A stretch of DNA of 46,929 nucleotides from Planctomycetaceae bacterium (GTDB taxonomy: Bacteria; Planctomycetota; Planctomycetia; Pirellulales; UBA1268), in NCBI GenBank assembly GCA_005791575.1, contig SXWA01000094.1, positions 1 to 46,929 of the forward strand, read 5' to 3'. The notes under the pieces were generated by a model. The model did not search any database. It had not been told where the DNA came from and saw only the letters and a list, made by a program, of their open reading frames with translations. Both the position numbers and the translations under genes were made by a program. Shown here in pieces: positions 34,498 through 42,657 of the stretch (its first letter is position 1; each line of letters begins with the position of its first letter).

Positions 34498-37467
34498 TCA
34501 CGGGAGACGCGCGGCCGGCGGCTGCCGCTCCAGAAAGGCGAGGAGAAACGGTTCGATCTGGCCGTTTTGCACCTCCTTGAGGCGGGGCACCGTCACGCCG
34601 GTGCGCGGGTCACGGACATCCGGATTGTCGCCCAGCCACCAGCGGCGGACGATCGCCGGGTGGGGAGCGGCGGCCACGAGCGTCCGTTGGCGGGCCATCT
34701 CCGCGGCGAGCAGTTCGCGCGCCTGGTTCACGGCATCGGCGCGTGGCTGCCGGCTGCGGATCGCGACCGTCCGGCCCGACGGCCGGTGGGTGGCGCGGAC
34801 CGGCACGATCGCCCCAGCGGCATCGCGGCCCGGTTCGCCGACTTCGGTGGTCACGTCGCCATCGTCCTCCGGCACCGCCGGCATCACCGTGACCTTGACG
34901 AGGCGGCTGGCCGACCGGCCGTCGGCGAACTCGTGGAACCCGTCCTCCGCCTCGAGCATGCCGGCCACGGCGGCGCCGTTGATCTGGAGGACGACCTGCG
35001 CGACCGGGCCGACGGCGCCGTCCCCCGCCTCCTCGTGGATCCGCAGCACCTCGTAGCCGAGGCGGTCGGCCCAGGCGCCGTGGCACTCGGCCAACTGGCC
35101 GACGTGCGGCCCGCCGGCCGGGTCGCGCGTCTCGTAGACCACGAAGGCATCGCGGCGCCGCAGCGCCACGTCGCAGAGGACGGCGAACCGGAGGATCGAG
35201 GCCTGCCGGTGGCAGCGATCGATGTCGCGCGCCAGCGCCGCGCCGCGGCTGGCGGCGGTGCGCCGGTCGAGCCGGCGGGTGGCCTCCTCGATGCGCCACG
35301 CCTCGGTGCTGCAGGCGGCGAGCGCCTCGGCGACCCGCTCGAGCCGGTAGAGCTCCGCGAGGTGCTCACGGGCGGTGGCCGGTTCGTCCCAGAACGTCGC
35401 TGCGGCGGTCGCCGCCACGATCGCCGAGCGCCGCTCGTTCACCTCCCGGCCGGCGGCGGCGGCGAGCGCCTCGTCGACCGCCTCACGGAGCTCCTCCACC
35501 CAGCCGCGGAGCGCCTCGGGGGTCGCCTCGCGCGTGCGCCCGTCGAACGGGGCGGCGACGTGCGGCAGATCCTCCTGGCGGCGCGAACGATCGTCGTGGA
35601 TCGCCTCGACCCGGACACGGTCGCCGAGCGGCCGCAGGTGCACGAGCGTCGGCACGCGCGTGCCCCCCGTCTCGGCGAGCACGTGGGCTAGCGGGCCGAC
35701 CACGAGCCGATCGACAGCGCGCTTCAGCGGCCGCGCTCCCATCCGCGGGTCGTAGCCCGCCTCGGCGAGGAGATCGACCACCCCCCGGTCGACATCGACC
35801 TGGAGGCGGCGGCGCACGATCCCGCTGCGGAGCAGCACCTGCCCCAGTTCACGCTGGGCGATGGTGCGCACGTCGGCCTTGGAGAGGGGCTCGAAGACGA
35901 CGATCCGGCCGATGCGGTTGACGAGCTCCGGCCGGAAGAACTGCTGGACCGCCCCGCGGACCAGTTCCTCGGCCGACGGCGGTTCGCCGGGGCGGAAGCC
36001 GAACTCCGCCGCCGGCGGCGCTCCGGCGCCGAGGTTGCTCGTGAGGATGATGACCGTCTGCGTGAAATTGACCGTCTCGCCGCTGGTGCGCGTCAGCCGG
36101 CCGGCGTCGAAGAGCTGCAGCAGCAGGTCGAAGACCGTGTCGTGGGCCTTCTCGATCTCGTCGAGGAGGACGACGGAGAAGGGCTGCTGGTGCACCCGGT
36201 CGAGGAGACCGTGCGCCGAGCCGCGCTCCGCCTCGTGCGACCAGCCGAGCAGGGCCGGGACCGCGTCGGGCCGCGCGTATTCCGACATGTCGAGGCGGAT
36301 GAGGCGGTCGGCATGACCGAAGACGAACTCGGCGAGCGTCCGCGCCAACTCCGTCTTGCCCACCCCCGTCGGGCCGACGAAGAGGAGCACGCCGGCGGGC
36401 CGCGCCGGGTCGGAAAGCCCGGCCTTGATCGTGGCCACGAGGTCGACGACGGTGTCGAGCGCCTGGCGCTGGCCCACGATCCGGTTCTCGAAGAACCGGC
36501 GCACGTCGGCCATCGCCAGCGGCAGGGCGTCGTCGAGCATCACGCGCGGGGCGCCGGTGAGACGCACGAGCGCCTCGACCACGGCCGTCGGCGGGATCGG
36601 GATCACCCGGCTCCCGTCATCGGCGTCGCGCGGCTGGGCGACGAGCTTCGCGACCGGTTCTTCCTCGAGCACCGCTTCGACGAGCCGCGCCGCGCCCGAC
36701 GGCGGGCACTGCGCCGGAAAAAATGCCTGCCCGAGCTGCACGCAGCGCTCGATCGCCGCCGGCTGCCACGTGAGTGTGGCACCGCCCGGCACCGGTGCCC
36801 GGCTCAGCCGCTGCGCGGCGACCGCGGCCACGATGCGGCCGACGACCTCGGCGGGCTGTGGCTCGACCCGGATCTGGTCGAAGAGGCGCGAGAGGCGCGG
36901 GTGCCGGGCGAAGCCCGACTCGAAGGCCTCCGGCGTTGCCTCCCCGAAGACGATCACCCTCCCCTGCTCGATGGCGCTGGCCATGAAGTCGAGGACGCTC
37001 GTGTCGCCGCCGGAGGAGCGGCCGGTCTTCAGCCCCTGCACGAGGTCGGTCAGCCAGATCGCCGCGCGCCGCCGCCGTTCGGCGGCCGCGAGCAGCTTCT
37101 CGACGTGGCCCTGCCACTCGCCGAGGAACATCTTGCCGGCGATCAGTCCATTGGCTGACGTCTGGACGACGCGCCACGCCCGGTCGGCGGGGAGCGCGGC
37201 CAACCCGTGGATCACCCCGCGGAGGATCGCCGTCTTGCCGACACCGGCGCGGCCGACGACCACGAACGACCGGCCGGTCGAGGTGATCTGCCGGGCGATC
37301 TTCGCCATCTCGGTGTCACGTTCGAACACCGGATCGACTCGCTGGCGGCCGGCCCAAACCGTGCCGAACGGCTGCAGCGCCTTGGTGCGCTTGTCGTCGC
37401 GGCCCGTCTCGTCGTCGGCCCCATTCCGCGGCGCGGGCTTTCTCGACTTTCCGGCGTCGTCAGTCAT
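34498..37467 (-). CDS. Double AAA+ (ClpA/ClpB-type) ATPase fused to an RF2-like domain lacking GGQ
   Basis: A 989-residue protein. AAA1 has Walker A GRAGVGKT (72-79), but its Walker B reads IWLTDLV, with Asp141 and no following Glu. AAA2 is intact: GPTGVGKT (365-372), VVLLDEIEKA (432-441), sensor TSNLG, FRPELVNRI and sensor-2 GARPLKR (577-583). Clp N-domain, M-domain and a ClpP-binding loop are not visible. Residues about 650-980 follow release factor 2: TFWDEPATAREHLAEL (691-706) like the RF2 FWxDP helix, WADRLGYEVL, VVLQINGAAVAGMLEAEDGFH, KVTVMP, ATHRPSGRTVAI, then RTGVTVPRL and IEPFLLAFL like the RF2 C terminus. The GGQ region and the SPF loop are missing, so peptide release is unlikely. 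Unfolding coupled to ribosomes is inference. Confidence 0.85.
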   Translation of the reverse strand: MTDDAGKSRKPAPRNGADDETGRDDKRTKALQPFGTVWAGRQRVDPVFERDTEMAKIARQITSTGRSFVVVGRAGVGKTAILRGVIHGLAALPADRAWRVVQTSANGLIAGKMFLGEWQGHVEKLLAAAERRRRAAIWLTDLVQGLKTGRSSGGDTSVLDFMASAIEQGRVIVFGEATPEAFESGFARHPRLSRLFDQIRVEPQPAEVVGRIVAAVAAQRLSRAPVPGGATLTWQPAAIERCVQLGQAFFPAQCPPSGAARLVEAVLEEEPVAKLVAQPRDADDGSRVIPIPPTAVVEALVRLTGAPRVMLDDALPLAMADVRRFFENRIVGQRQALDTVVDLVATIKAGLSDPARPAGVLLFVGPTGVGKTELARTLAEFVFGHADRLIRLDMSEYARPDAVPALLGWSHEAERGSAHGLLDRVHQQPFSVVLLDEIEKAHDTVFDLLLQLFDAGRLTRTSGETVNFTQTVIILTSNLGAGAPPAAEFGFRPGEPPSAEELVRGAVQQFFRPELVNRIGRIVVFEPLSKADVRTIAQRELGQVLLRSGIVRRRLQVDVDRGVVDLLAEAGYDPRMGARPLKRAVDRLVVGPLAHVLAETGGTRVPTLVHLRPLGDRVRVEAIHDDRSRRQEDLPHVAAPFDGRTREATPEALRGWVEELREAVDEALAAAAGREVNERRSAIVAATAAATFWDEPATAREHLAELYRLERVAEALAACSTEAWRIEEATRRLDRRTAASRGAALARDIDRCHRQASILRFAVLCDVALRRRDAFVVYETRDPAGGPHVGQLAECHGAWADRLGYEVLRIHEEAGDGAVGPVAQVVLQINGAAVAGMLEAEDGFHEFADGRSASRLVKVTVMPAVPEDDGDVTTEVGEPGRDAAGAIVPVRATHRPSGRTVAIRSRQPRADAVNQARELLAAEMARQRTLVAAAPHPAIVRRWWLGDNPDVRDPRTGVTVPRLKEVQNGQIEPFLLAFLERQPPAARLP

Positions 37468-37544
37468 CGGTGGCGCGTCCTCGGGGCCGGTCCGGGCCGA
37501 TGGCGGGGGGTGCCGTCCGCGGGACCGGGGGGTAGTCTAGTAGT

Positions 37545-37660
37545 CCGTGGCCAAAGTCCATCCATGGCCTTTGGCCAATTGAGAACCTGTGGTTTTCGCG
37601 AGCGCTGCGCTCCCGGCACCTCATCCGTGAGGTGCCGCAGGCTGTTTTTCCACAGCCTGC
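37545..37660 (-). repeat. 116-bp multi-hairpin repeat element, copy B
   Basis: Inverted relative to copy A, with the same 116-bp length and no gaps. Stems are GCAGGCTGT/ACAGCCTGC, CGGCACCTCA/TGAGGTGCCG, GAGCG/CGCTC in a shifted register, AAAACC/GGTT, and TGGCCAAAG/CTTTGGCCA. It fills much of the 273-bp divergent gap between the AAA+-RF2 gene (start 37467) and the alpha/beta hydrolase gene (start 37741), where a pair of convergent terminators would not be expected. Confidence 0.85.
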
Positions 37661-37740
37661 TGGCGGCCCGGCGGGAGCCGATCCGCGGCGTGACGGGTGC
37701 CGCCGTCGGGAACGCGAGGGGAGCCGGAAGGGAAATCGCC

Positions 37741-38817
37741 ATGCCGCGCTGCGTCGCTCGACTTCCGGTGATGCTCCTGCTTCTGCTCCTGGTGGCATCA
37801 GCGGCCCAGGCGCAAGACGCCGATCGGGCACGCCCGCCGCGGGCCGAGTCGGCGGCGGAGTGGCGTCGGCAGATTCCCGACATCCGCCGGCGCATGGAGC
37901 TGGTGATGGGCACGCTGCCCGGCCCCGAGCGCCGCGTGGCGCTCGCGGTCGAGACCGTCGCCGAGGAGCGCACCGCGCGCTATCTCCGCCGCAAGGTGCA
38001 CTACACCCCCGAGCCCGGCGACCGGGTGCCGGCCTGGCTCCTCGTGCCGCACGGCATTGCGGCCGCCACCCCGGCTGCCGCGATGCTCTGCCTCCATCAG
38101 ACAAACAACGTCGGCAAGGATGAGCCGGCCGGCCTCGGCGGTCTGCCCGATCTCCACTACGCCCACGAGCTCGCCGAACGTGGCTTCGTCTGCCTCGTGC
38201 CCGACTATCCGTCGTTCGGCGAGTACCGCCACGACTTCACCACGCCCGACCGGGGCTACGCCAGCGGCAGCATGAAGGCGGTCTGGAACAACATCCGGGG
38301 CATCGATCTCCTCGCAGGGTTGGCCGAGGTGGACGCGGCCCGGATCGGTGTCATCGGCCACTCGCTCGGCGGCCACAACGCGCTGTTCACCGCCGCCTTC
38401 GACGATCGCGTGGCCGCGGTCGTCACCAGCTGCGGATTCACCCCCTTCCCCGACTATTACGGCGGCGCCGTGAAGGGCTGGACGAGCGACCGCTACATGC
38501 CGCGGATCCGCGACGTTTACGGCCTCGACGCGGCGCGGATCCCGTTCGACTTCCCGGAGCTGATCGCCGGGCTCGCGCCGCGCGCGCTGTTCTCCAATTC
38601 GCCGATCGGCGACGACAACTTCGCCGTCGCCGGTGCCGCCCGGGCGTTCGCCGAGGCGCTGACGGTGCAGCGGCTCTTCGACGGGGAGCCCGGGGTGGCG
38701 CCGGTGGCCGAGCGCCTCGTCCTCGAGACGCCGACCTGCGGCCACACCTTCCCGCCGGAGGTCCGGCGCCGGGCCTACGAGTGGCTCGAGCGCCGTCTCG
38801 CCCCCGCGGCCCGTTGA
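37741..38817 (+). CDS. Secreted alpha/beta hydrolase (dienelactone hydrolase-like)
   Basis: A 358-residue protein with a clear signal peptide (MPRCVARLP, then a leucine-rich stretch, cleavage near AQA-Q at 24). The alpha/beta hydrolase core shows LCLHQTNN (oxyanion region), FVCLVPDYPSFGEY and the nucleophile elbow IGHSLGGH with Ser208. The acid is probably in the SPIGDDNF stretch and the His in CGHTFPPEV near the C terminus. The family includes acetyl xylan esterase and dienelactone hydrolase-type enzymes; the substrate is unknown. ATG at 37741 is the only start matching the signal peptide. It is convergent with the next hydrolase gene. Confidence 0.85.
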   Translation: MPRCVARLPVMLLLLLLVASAAQAQDADRARPPRAESAAEWRRQIPDIRRRMELVMGTLPGPERRVALAVETVAEERTARYLRRKVHYTPEPGDRVPAWLLVPHGIAAATPAAAMLCLHQTNNVGKDEPAGLGGLPDLHYAHELAERGFVCLVPDYPSFGEYRHDFTTPDRGYASGSMKAVWNNIRGIDLLAGLAEVDAARIGVIGHSLGGHNALFTAAFDDRVAAVVTSCGFTPFPDYYGGAVKGWTSDRYMPRIRDVYGLDAARIPFDFPELIAGLAPRALFSNSPIGDDNFAVAGAARAFAEALTVQRLFDGEPGVAPVAERLVLETPTCGHTFPPEVRRRAYEWLERRLAPAAR

Positions 38818-38870
38818 CCGGGCAGCGGGACCGCGCCGCTGGCGGGCCGCCAGCGGCTCTGGTCACCCGC

Positions 38871-39728
38871 TCAGCCAGCCCCGTGCTTCGCGAACCAGTC
38901 GCGCAGCCGCTTCCAGCCGTCGTCGGCCTGTTCCTTGCGGTAGGTCGGCCGGTAGTCGGCGTGGAACCCGTGGGGGGTGTCGGGATAGAGGATGATCTCG
39001 TGCCTCTTCCCTGCGGCGGTGAGCGCTTCGCGCATCCGCTCGACGGTGTCGCTCGGGATACCGCCGTCGGCGCCACCGTAGAGGCCGAGGACCGGGGCGT
39101 GGAGCTTGGCGGCGATGTCGAGGGGATTGGTGGGGTGGAGCTCGTCTGGCGGCGACACGAGGCGGCCGTACCACGCGACCCCCGCCTTGAGCTGCGGATT
39201 GTGGGCGGCGTAGAGCCAGACGATCCGGCCCCCCCAGCAGAAGCCGGTGATCGCCAGCCGCGCCGTGTCGCCCTTCCCCTCGGTGCCGGCCCACTTCACG
39301 GCGCCGTCGAGGTCGGCCATCACCTGGCTGTCGGGCACCTGCGACACGATCGGCCGGATCGCGCCGATGTCGGCGAGCTTCGAGACATCCCCCTGGCGCA
39401 CGTAGAGCTCCGGAGCGATCGCCAGGTAGCCGAGCTTGGCGAGGCGCCGGCAGATGTCGCGGATGTGCTCGTGGACGCCGAAGATCTCCTGGACGACGAG
39501 GACGACCGGAAACGGTCCCCCGGCGGCGGGCGCTGCGCGGTAGGCGGGGATCGTGCCGTCGGCGACGGGGATCTGGACGACGCCCGCGTCGAGGCCGTCG
39601 GTGTCGGTCGTGATCGTCTGGGCGCTGATCGGCTGGACGGCGAGCGCGAACCCGGCGGCGAGCGTGGTCACGGCGCCGCGACGGCTGAGGGACGATTCGG
39701 GGGCGGCGGTGTCGGCGGGGAGAACCAT
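38871..39728 (-). CDS. Dienelactone hydrolase family protein, Tat-type signal
   Basis: A 285-residue protein. The N terminus [18 protein letters not shown] (13-30) has the twin-arginine pattern and a likely cleavage near SAQ at 37. The dienelactone hydrolase triad is complete: Cys164 in GFCWGG, Asp221 in YGGADGG and His253 in TPHGFH, with the supporting Glu81 in QEIFG. It hydrolyses small esters or lactones; the physiological substrate is unknown. ATG at 39728 was chosen; the long upstream open frame to 40841 is antisense-like sequence within the next gene. It is the third gene of a minus-strand run with the DUF6807 and ceramidase-like genes. Confidence 0.9.
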   Translation of the reverse strand: MVLPADTAAPESSLSRRGAVTTLAAGFALAVQPISAQTITTDTDGLDAGVVQIPVADGTIPAYRAAPAAGGPFPVVLVVQEIFGVHEHIRDICRRLAKLGYLAIAPELYVRQGDVSKLADIGAIRPIVSQVPDSQVMADLDGAVKWAGTEGKGDTARLAITGFCWGGRIVWLYAAHNPQLKAGVAWYGRLVSPPDELHPTNPLDIAAKLHAPVLGLYGGADGGIPSDTVERMREALTAAGKRHEIILYPDTPHGFHADYRPTYRKEQADDGWKRLRDWFAKHGAG

Positions 39729-39805
39729 CGTTCGGCTCCGGGATCGGTGTGATGGGGTGTGCAAAAGACCGCGTCGCGGCATCCGCGCCCGCGGCGGCCG
39801 GCAGC

Positions 39806-40927
39806 CTACCGCGCCGCCCACACGCCGGTGGCGATCGCGGCAAGGGCGTCGTCGGCGACGTCGCCGTGGAGGACCAGCGCGAAACGGAGGGTGAGCGACT
39901 GGCCCGGTTCGAGGACCGCACCCCCCGGCTCGGCCGCCCCGTAGGCGCGGCTGCCGACCGGATTGGCCAGCAGCCAGCCGGTGTCGCGCGCGTGGAACCG
40001 GCAGACGCGCGGATTCCCCGGGGCGGGCACGAGCAGCACCCCCACGCGCCCCTGCCCCGTCATGCCGGCCGCATCGACCCACGCCGCCGGCTTGCCGAAC
40101 ACCCCCTTCTCGTTCACGCCCCCGTGGTCGGCGCGATAGCGGGCGCCGGCGCGCGGGGCGAGCTCCTTCACGAGGCGGATCCCGAGCCCCATCTCTTCGA
40201 CGTCGCCGAGCACGAGGGGCTTCTCCCCGGGTGTCAGCGTGCCCTCCCAGAGGACCACGCGCACGGCATGGCCGGCGACGGTGCGGTCGGAGAGCGTGAT
40301 CCGCGACCGCTCGCGTCCGACGATGCCCGCGGTCGGGCGGTCGTCGGGGGTGTCGAGATAGTCGTTCGTGCAGGTGATCACGGCGCTGCCGGGCAGCCCC
40401 GGCTCGGGTGCGCAGGCGGTCACGCGCACCGCCGTCTTGTGACGCCAGGGATCGGCGCCGGAGAGGTCGCTGAAGCAGAGCATCACCCCCGGGTGCATCG
40501 TCGCATGGTCGTCGGCGTCGATCCCCGGCCGCGGCGGACAGGGGCGCGTCACGATCGTGCCGCCGGGGGCACGCAGGTCGCGAAGCGCCGGGCGGCCGAT
40601 CGCCCGATCGGCGAACACGAACTCCGCCACCGGCGCCCCGCCCGCCTCGGTGACCACCACGCGGTCGGCCCCGGCACGGGCGACGAGATCCGCGGCGGGT
40701 GCGGTGCCGGCCGGCGGAGCCAGCCAGATCATCGCTGCCACCGCGCGGATGCAGCGCGGGACGACACGGTTCACGTTCATGTGCGGCATCAGCGACCGCG
40801 TCACGCGCGGCAGGTCGCGCACGGTGGTCGGGTGGTCGCACTCGTGCGACACGCCGGCGAGCCGGTCACCGAGCCCGAGGGCGTGGACGATCTCGGTCGC
40901 CGCCGGCACCAGCGAAACGATGCGCAT
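39806..40927 (-). CDS. DUF6807 (PmoA-like) protein fused in frame to a BtuF-type N-terminal stub
   Basis: The frame encodes 373 residues. Residues 50-373 form a secreted protein: [19 protein letters not shown] is a signal-peptide-like start, followed by a beta-rich domain. Blocks such as [38 protein letters not shown] and [13 protein letters not shown] are typical of the PmoA-like DUF6807 family. Residues 1-48 instead match a periplasmic cobalamin-binding protein. The upstream ATG (40927) has GGGAGG just ahead, while the internal ATG (40780) lacks one, so translation may run through the stub. The true mature protein probably begins at 40780. Function of DUF6807 is unknown to me; it is not a methane monooxygenase subunit. 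Confidence 0.6.
   Translation of the reverse strand: MRIVSLVPAATEIVHALGLGDRLAGVSHECDHPTTVRDLPRVTRSLMPHMNVNRVVPRCIRAVAAMIWLAPPAGTAPAADLVARAGADRVVVTEAGGAPVAEFVFADRAIGRPALRDLRAPGGTIVTRPCPPRPGIDADDHATMHPGVMLCFSDLSGADPWRHKTAVRVTACAPEPGLPGSAVITCTNDYLDTPDDRPTAGIVGRERSRITLSDRTVAGHAVRVVLWEGTLTPGEKPLVLGDVEEMGLGIRLVKELAPRAGARYRADHGGVNEKGVFGKPAAWVDAAGMTGQGRVGVLLVPAPGNPRVCRFHARDTGWLLANPVGSRAYGAAEPGGAVLEPGQSLTLRFALVLHGDVADDALAAIATGVWAAR
40784..40927 (-). pseudogene. Truncated BtuF-type (cobalamin-binding protein) fragment
   Basis: The first 48 codons read [19 protein letters not shown], then VSHECDHP and VTRSLMP, the classic N terminus of BtuF-family ABC substrate-binding proteins. Those normally run to about 260-300 residues. 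Here homology stops at SLMP and the next codons begin the DUF6807 signal peptide. It starts 13 bases after the ceramidase-like stop codon. It is either a deletion remnant or an assembly junction. Confidence 0.65.
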
Positions 40928-40940
40928 CGCGCCTCCCGGG

Positions 40941-42416
40941 TCAGTCCCGCTCCGCGGCCGGCGGCGGTCCGACCTTCTCGACGAGTGTCGTCACCGTGGC
41001 GGCGACCCGCTCCTCGACCGTGCCGGCCCAGCGGAACGCCGGCCGGCCGTATTCATACAGGAACGCACCCCCCTCGTAGCCCCCCTCCTCCCAGACCCGC
41101 CGCGAGGGGATGTAGGCCGCCATGTCGTCGGTGTAGCCGAGCACCCAGGTGCCCGCGCCCCACTGCCGCTTGAAGCGCAGGGCGTAATCGACCACCGTCT
41201 CCCCGCCCATCCCCAGCACCAGCGTGTTTCCGAGGCGCCACGCATGGAGTGGGTAGGGATAGGCCGACGCGAACGGCTCCCCCGCTTCGAGCTTCGCCAG
41301 CAACCTCCGCCCCCAGCGGGCCTTGATGGCGTTGGGATCGGCGGCGGCCTGCCGCAGGTCGGCCTCGGTGACGACGCGCTCGTAGTCGAGATCGATCGAG
41401 GCGAACGCCGTCCGCAGCCGCGCGGGAACGCTGTCGAGCGGGCCGCGCAGCGCCTCCTCGACGCCGGCGGCGAGCATGGTGCCGTAGCGCTCGCAGAGGG
41501 GGACGCTGCGGCGTGGCAGCGGGTTCTGGTCGCCGCCGCAGGTGTTGACGAATAGCGCCGTCGTGCCGGGATGCGACCGTTCGAGGGCCACCTGGGCGAA
41601 GCCGGGGTAGTCGCCGCAGTACGTCGTGGACGAGAGCGTCGTCGGATGGCAGGCGTAGCCGAAGAGGATCGCGGCCAGCGCGCCGTCGGGACGGGTGACG
41701 GTGAGCACGGGCACGGCATGGTCGGTCATGCCGCGGAGCGGTTCCCCCCGGGCGAGCCGGTCCGCCACCTCGGCCTCGGGATTGTCGCGGCGGTTGACGG
41801 CGAAGCCCGCGCGGCCGGCACCGACGCGGATCGTCGCCGGCGCGAGATCGGCGAGCGCCGCACCGACGAGGCGGAGGCAGGTCTCGACGCACGCGGCGGT
41901 GTAGCGATCGACGAGCGCTTCCTGCGCCGGATCGACCGGGTAGTAATCGACGAGATCGTCGCCGAGGCGCGGGCTCGAGTGGTTGTGGGAGTAGGCGAGC
42001 ATCACCCGGCTCCGGTCGAGGCCATGGTCGGCCGCGAGGCGGGCGAACACCCGGTCGCTCATGCTCGCCGGCACTCCCTGGAAGTCGGTGGCGATGAGCA
42101 CCGCGCGGCCGCCGTCAGCCGCCTCGAAGGCGAGCGCCTTGGCCCAGAGGTCGTGGAGTTTTCCATCGGGCTCGCGTTTCGTCCCGTAGCCCGCGAGCCA
42201 GACCGGCGTGTCGGGGGTGATCACCGCCCGAGCCACCCCCACGCGCCAGGCCGTGGCATCGGTTGATTCCGGTTCGGCCGCCGCGGCGGCCCCTGGTCCC
42301 GCCGCCAGGCCGGCTCCGAGTAGGATGGCGAGGAACAAGACGAGCAGACCCGCGATCGGCACCGATCGGCCGGCATCTGCTTCAGGGGCGGCCTGCTGGC
42401 TGTGGTGCGGCGGCAT
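40941..42416 (-). CDS. Secreted neutral/alkaline ceramidase-like protein
   Basis: A 491-residue protein with a hydrophobic N-terminal segment (about 22-48) that works as signal peptide or anchor. The domain resembles the N-terminal part of neutral/alkaline non-lysosomal ceramidase: GVARAVITPDTPVWLAGYG at the start, FDxQ-like region ATDFQGVP, metal-site histidines in YSHNHSSP, and YACHPTTLSS. VNTCGGDQNP and GYTDDMAAYIPS are further family blocks. Planctomycetes carry several such proteins whose substrates are unproven, so hydrolysis of ceramide is only the family assignment. ATG at 42416 fits; the in-frame extension to 42800 was rejected. Confidence 0.85.
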   Translation of the reverse strand: MPPHHSQQAAPEADAGRSVPIAGLLVLFLAILLGAGLAAGPGAAAAAEPESTDATAWRVGVARAVITPDTPVWLAGYGTKREPDGKLHDLWAKALAFEAADGGRAVLIATDFQGVPASMSDRVFARLAADHGLDRSRVMLAYSHNHSSPRLGDDLVDYYPVDPAQEALVDRYTAACVETCLRLVGAALADLAPATIRVGAGRAGFAVNRRDNPEAEVADRLARGEPLRGMTDHAVPVLTVTRPDGALAAILFGYACHPTTLSSTTYCGDYPGFAQVALERSHPGTTALFVNTCGGDQNPLPRRSVPLCERYGTMLAAGVEEALRGPLDSVPARLRTAFASIDLDYERVVTEADLRQAAADPNAIKARWGRRLLAKLEAGEPFASAYPYPLHAWRLGNTLVLGMGGETVVDYALRFKRQWGAGTWVLGYTDDMAAYIPSRRVWEEGGYEGGAFLYEYGRPAFRWAGTVEERVAATVTTLVEKVGPPPAAERD

Positions 42417-42657
42417 CGGCAGGCTTCCCGCGGTCGTGAACCGATCGCCCCGGTCGATCGTCACAGTGTAGTCCTGCCCGTCCACGACCCGTGGAGCGCC
42501 GTCATGAGCGGCCCCTTCCCGCGACGGCCCTCCCTCGATCGCTGGGTGGTGATTGCGGCGCCTGGCCGCGCCAGCGCATGATCGCGGCATGAGGGGAACG
42601 CCGGGATGGACTGTGGGCGTTTCCTGCCGGAGAGCCATCCCCGAGGGAGGATCACCC

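Noticed and set aside
39806-40780. Methane monooxygenase subunit PmoA
   Set aside because: The PmoA-like label for DUF6807 is historical; no membrane helices or copper-site pattern is present.
38871-40841. A single 656-codon gene combining the dienelactone hydrolase with the upstream frame
   Set aside because: The extra 371 codons are antisense-like Arg-rich sequence in another frame of the DUF6807 gene; the hydrolase has its own Tat-like N terminus at 39728.
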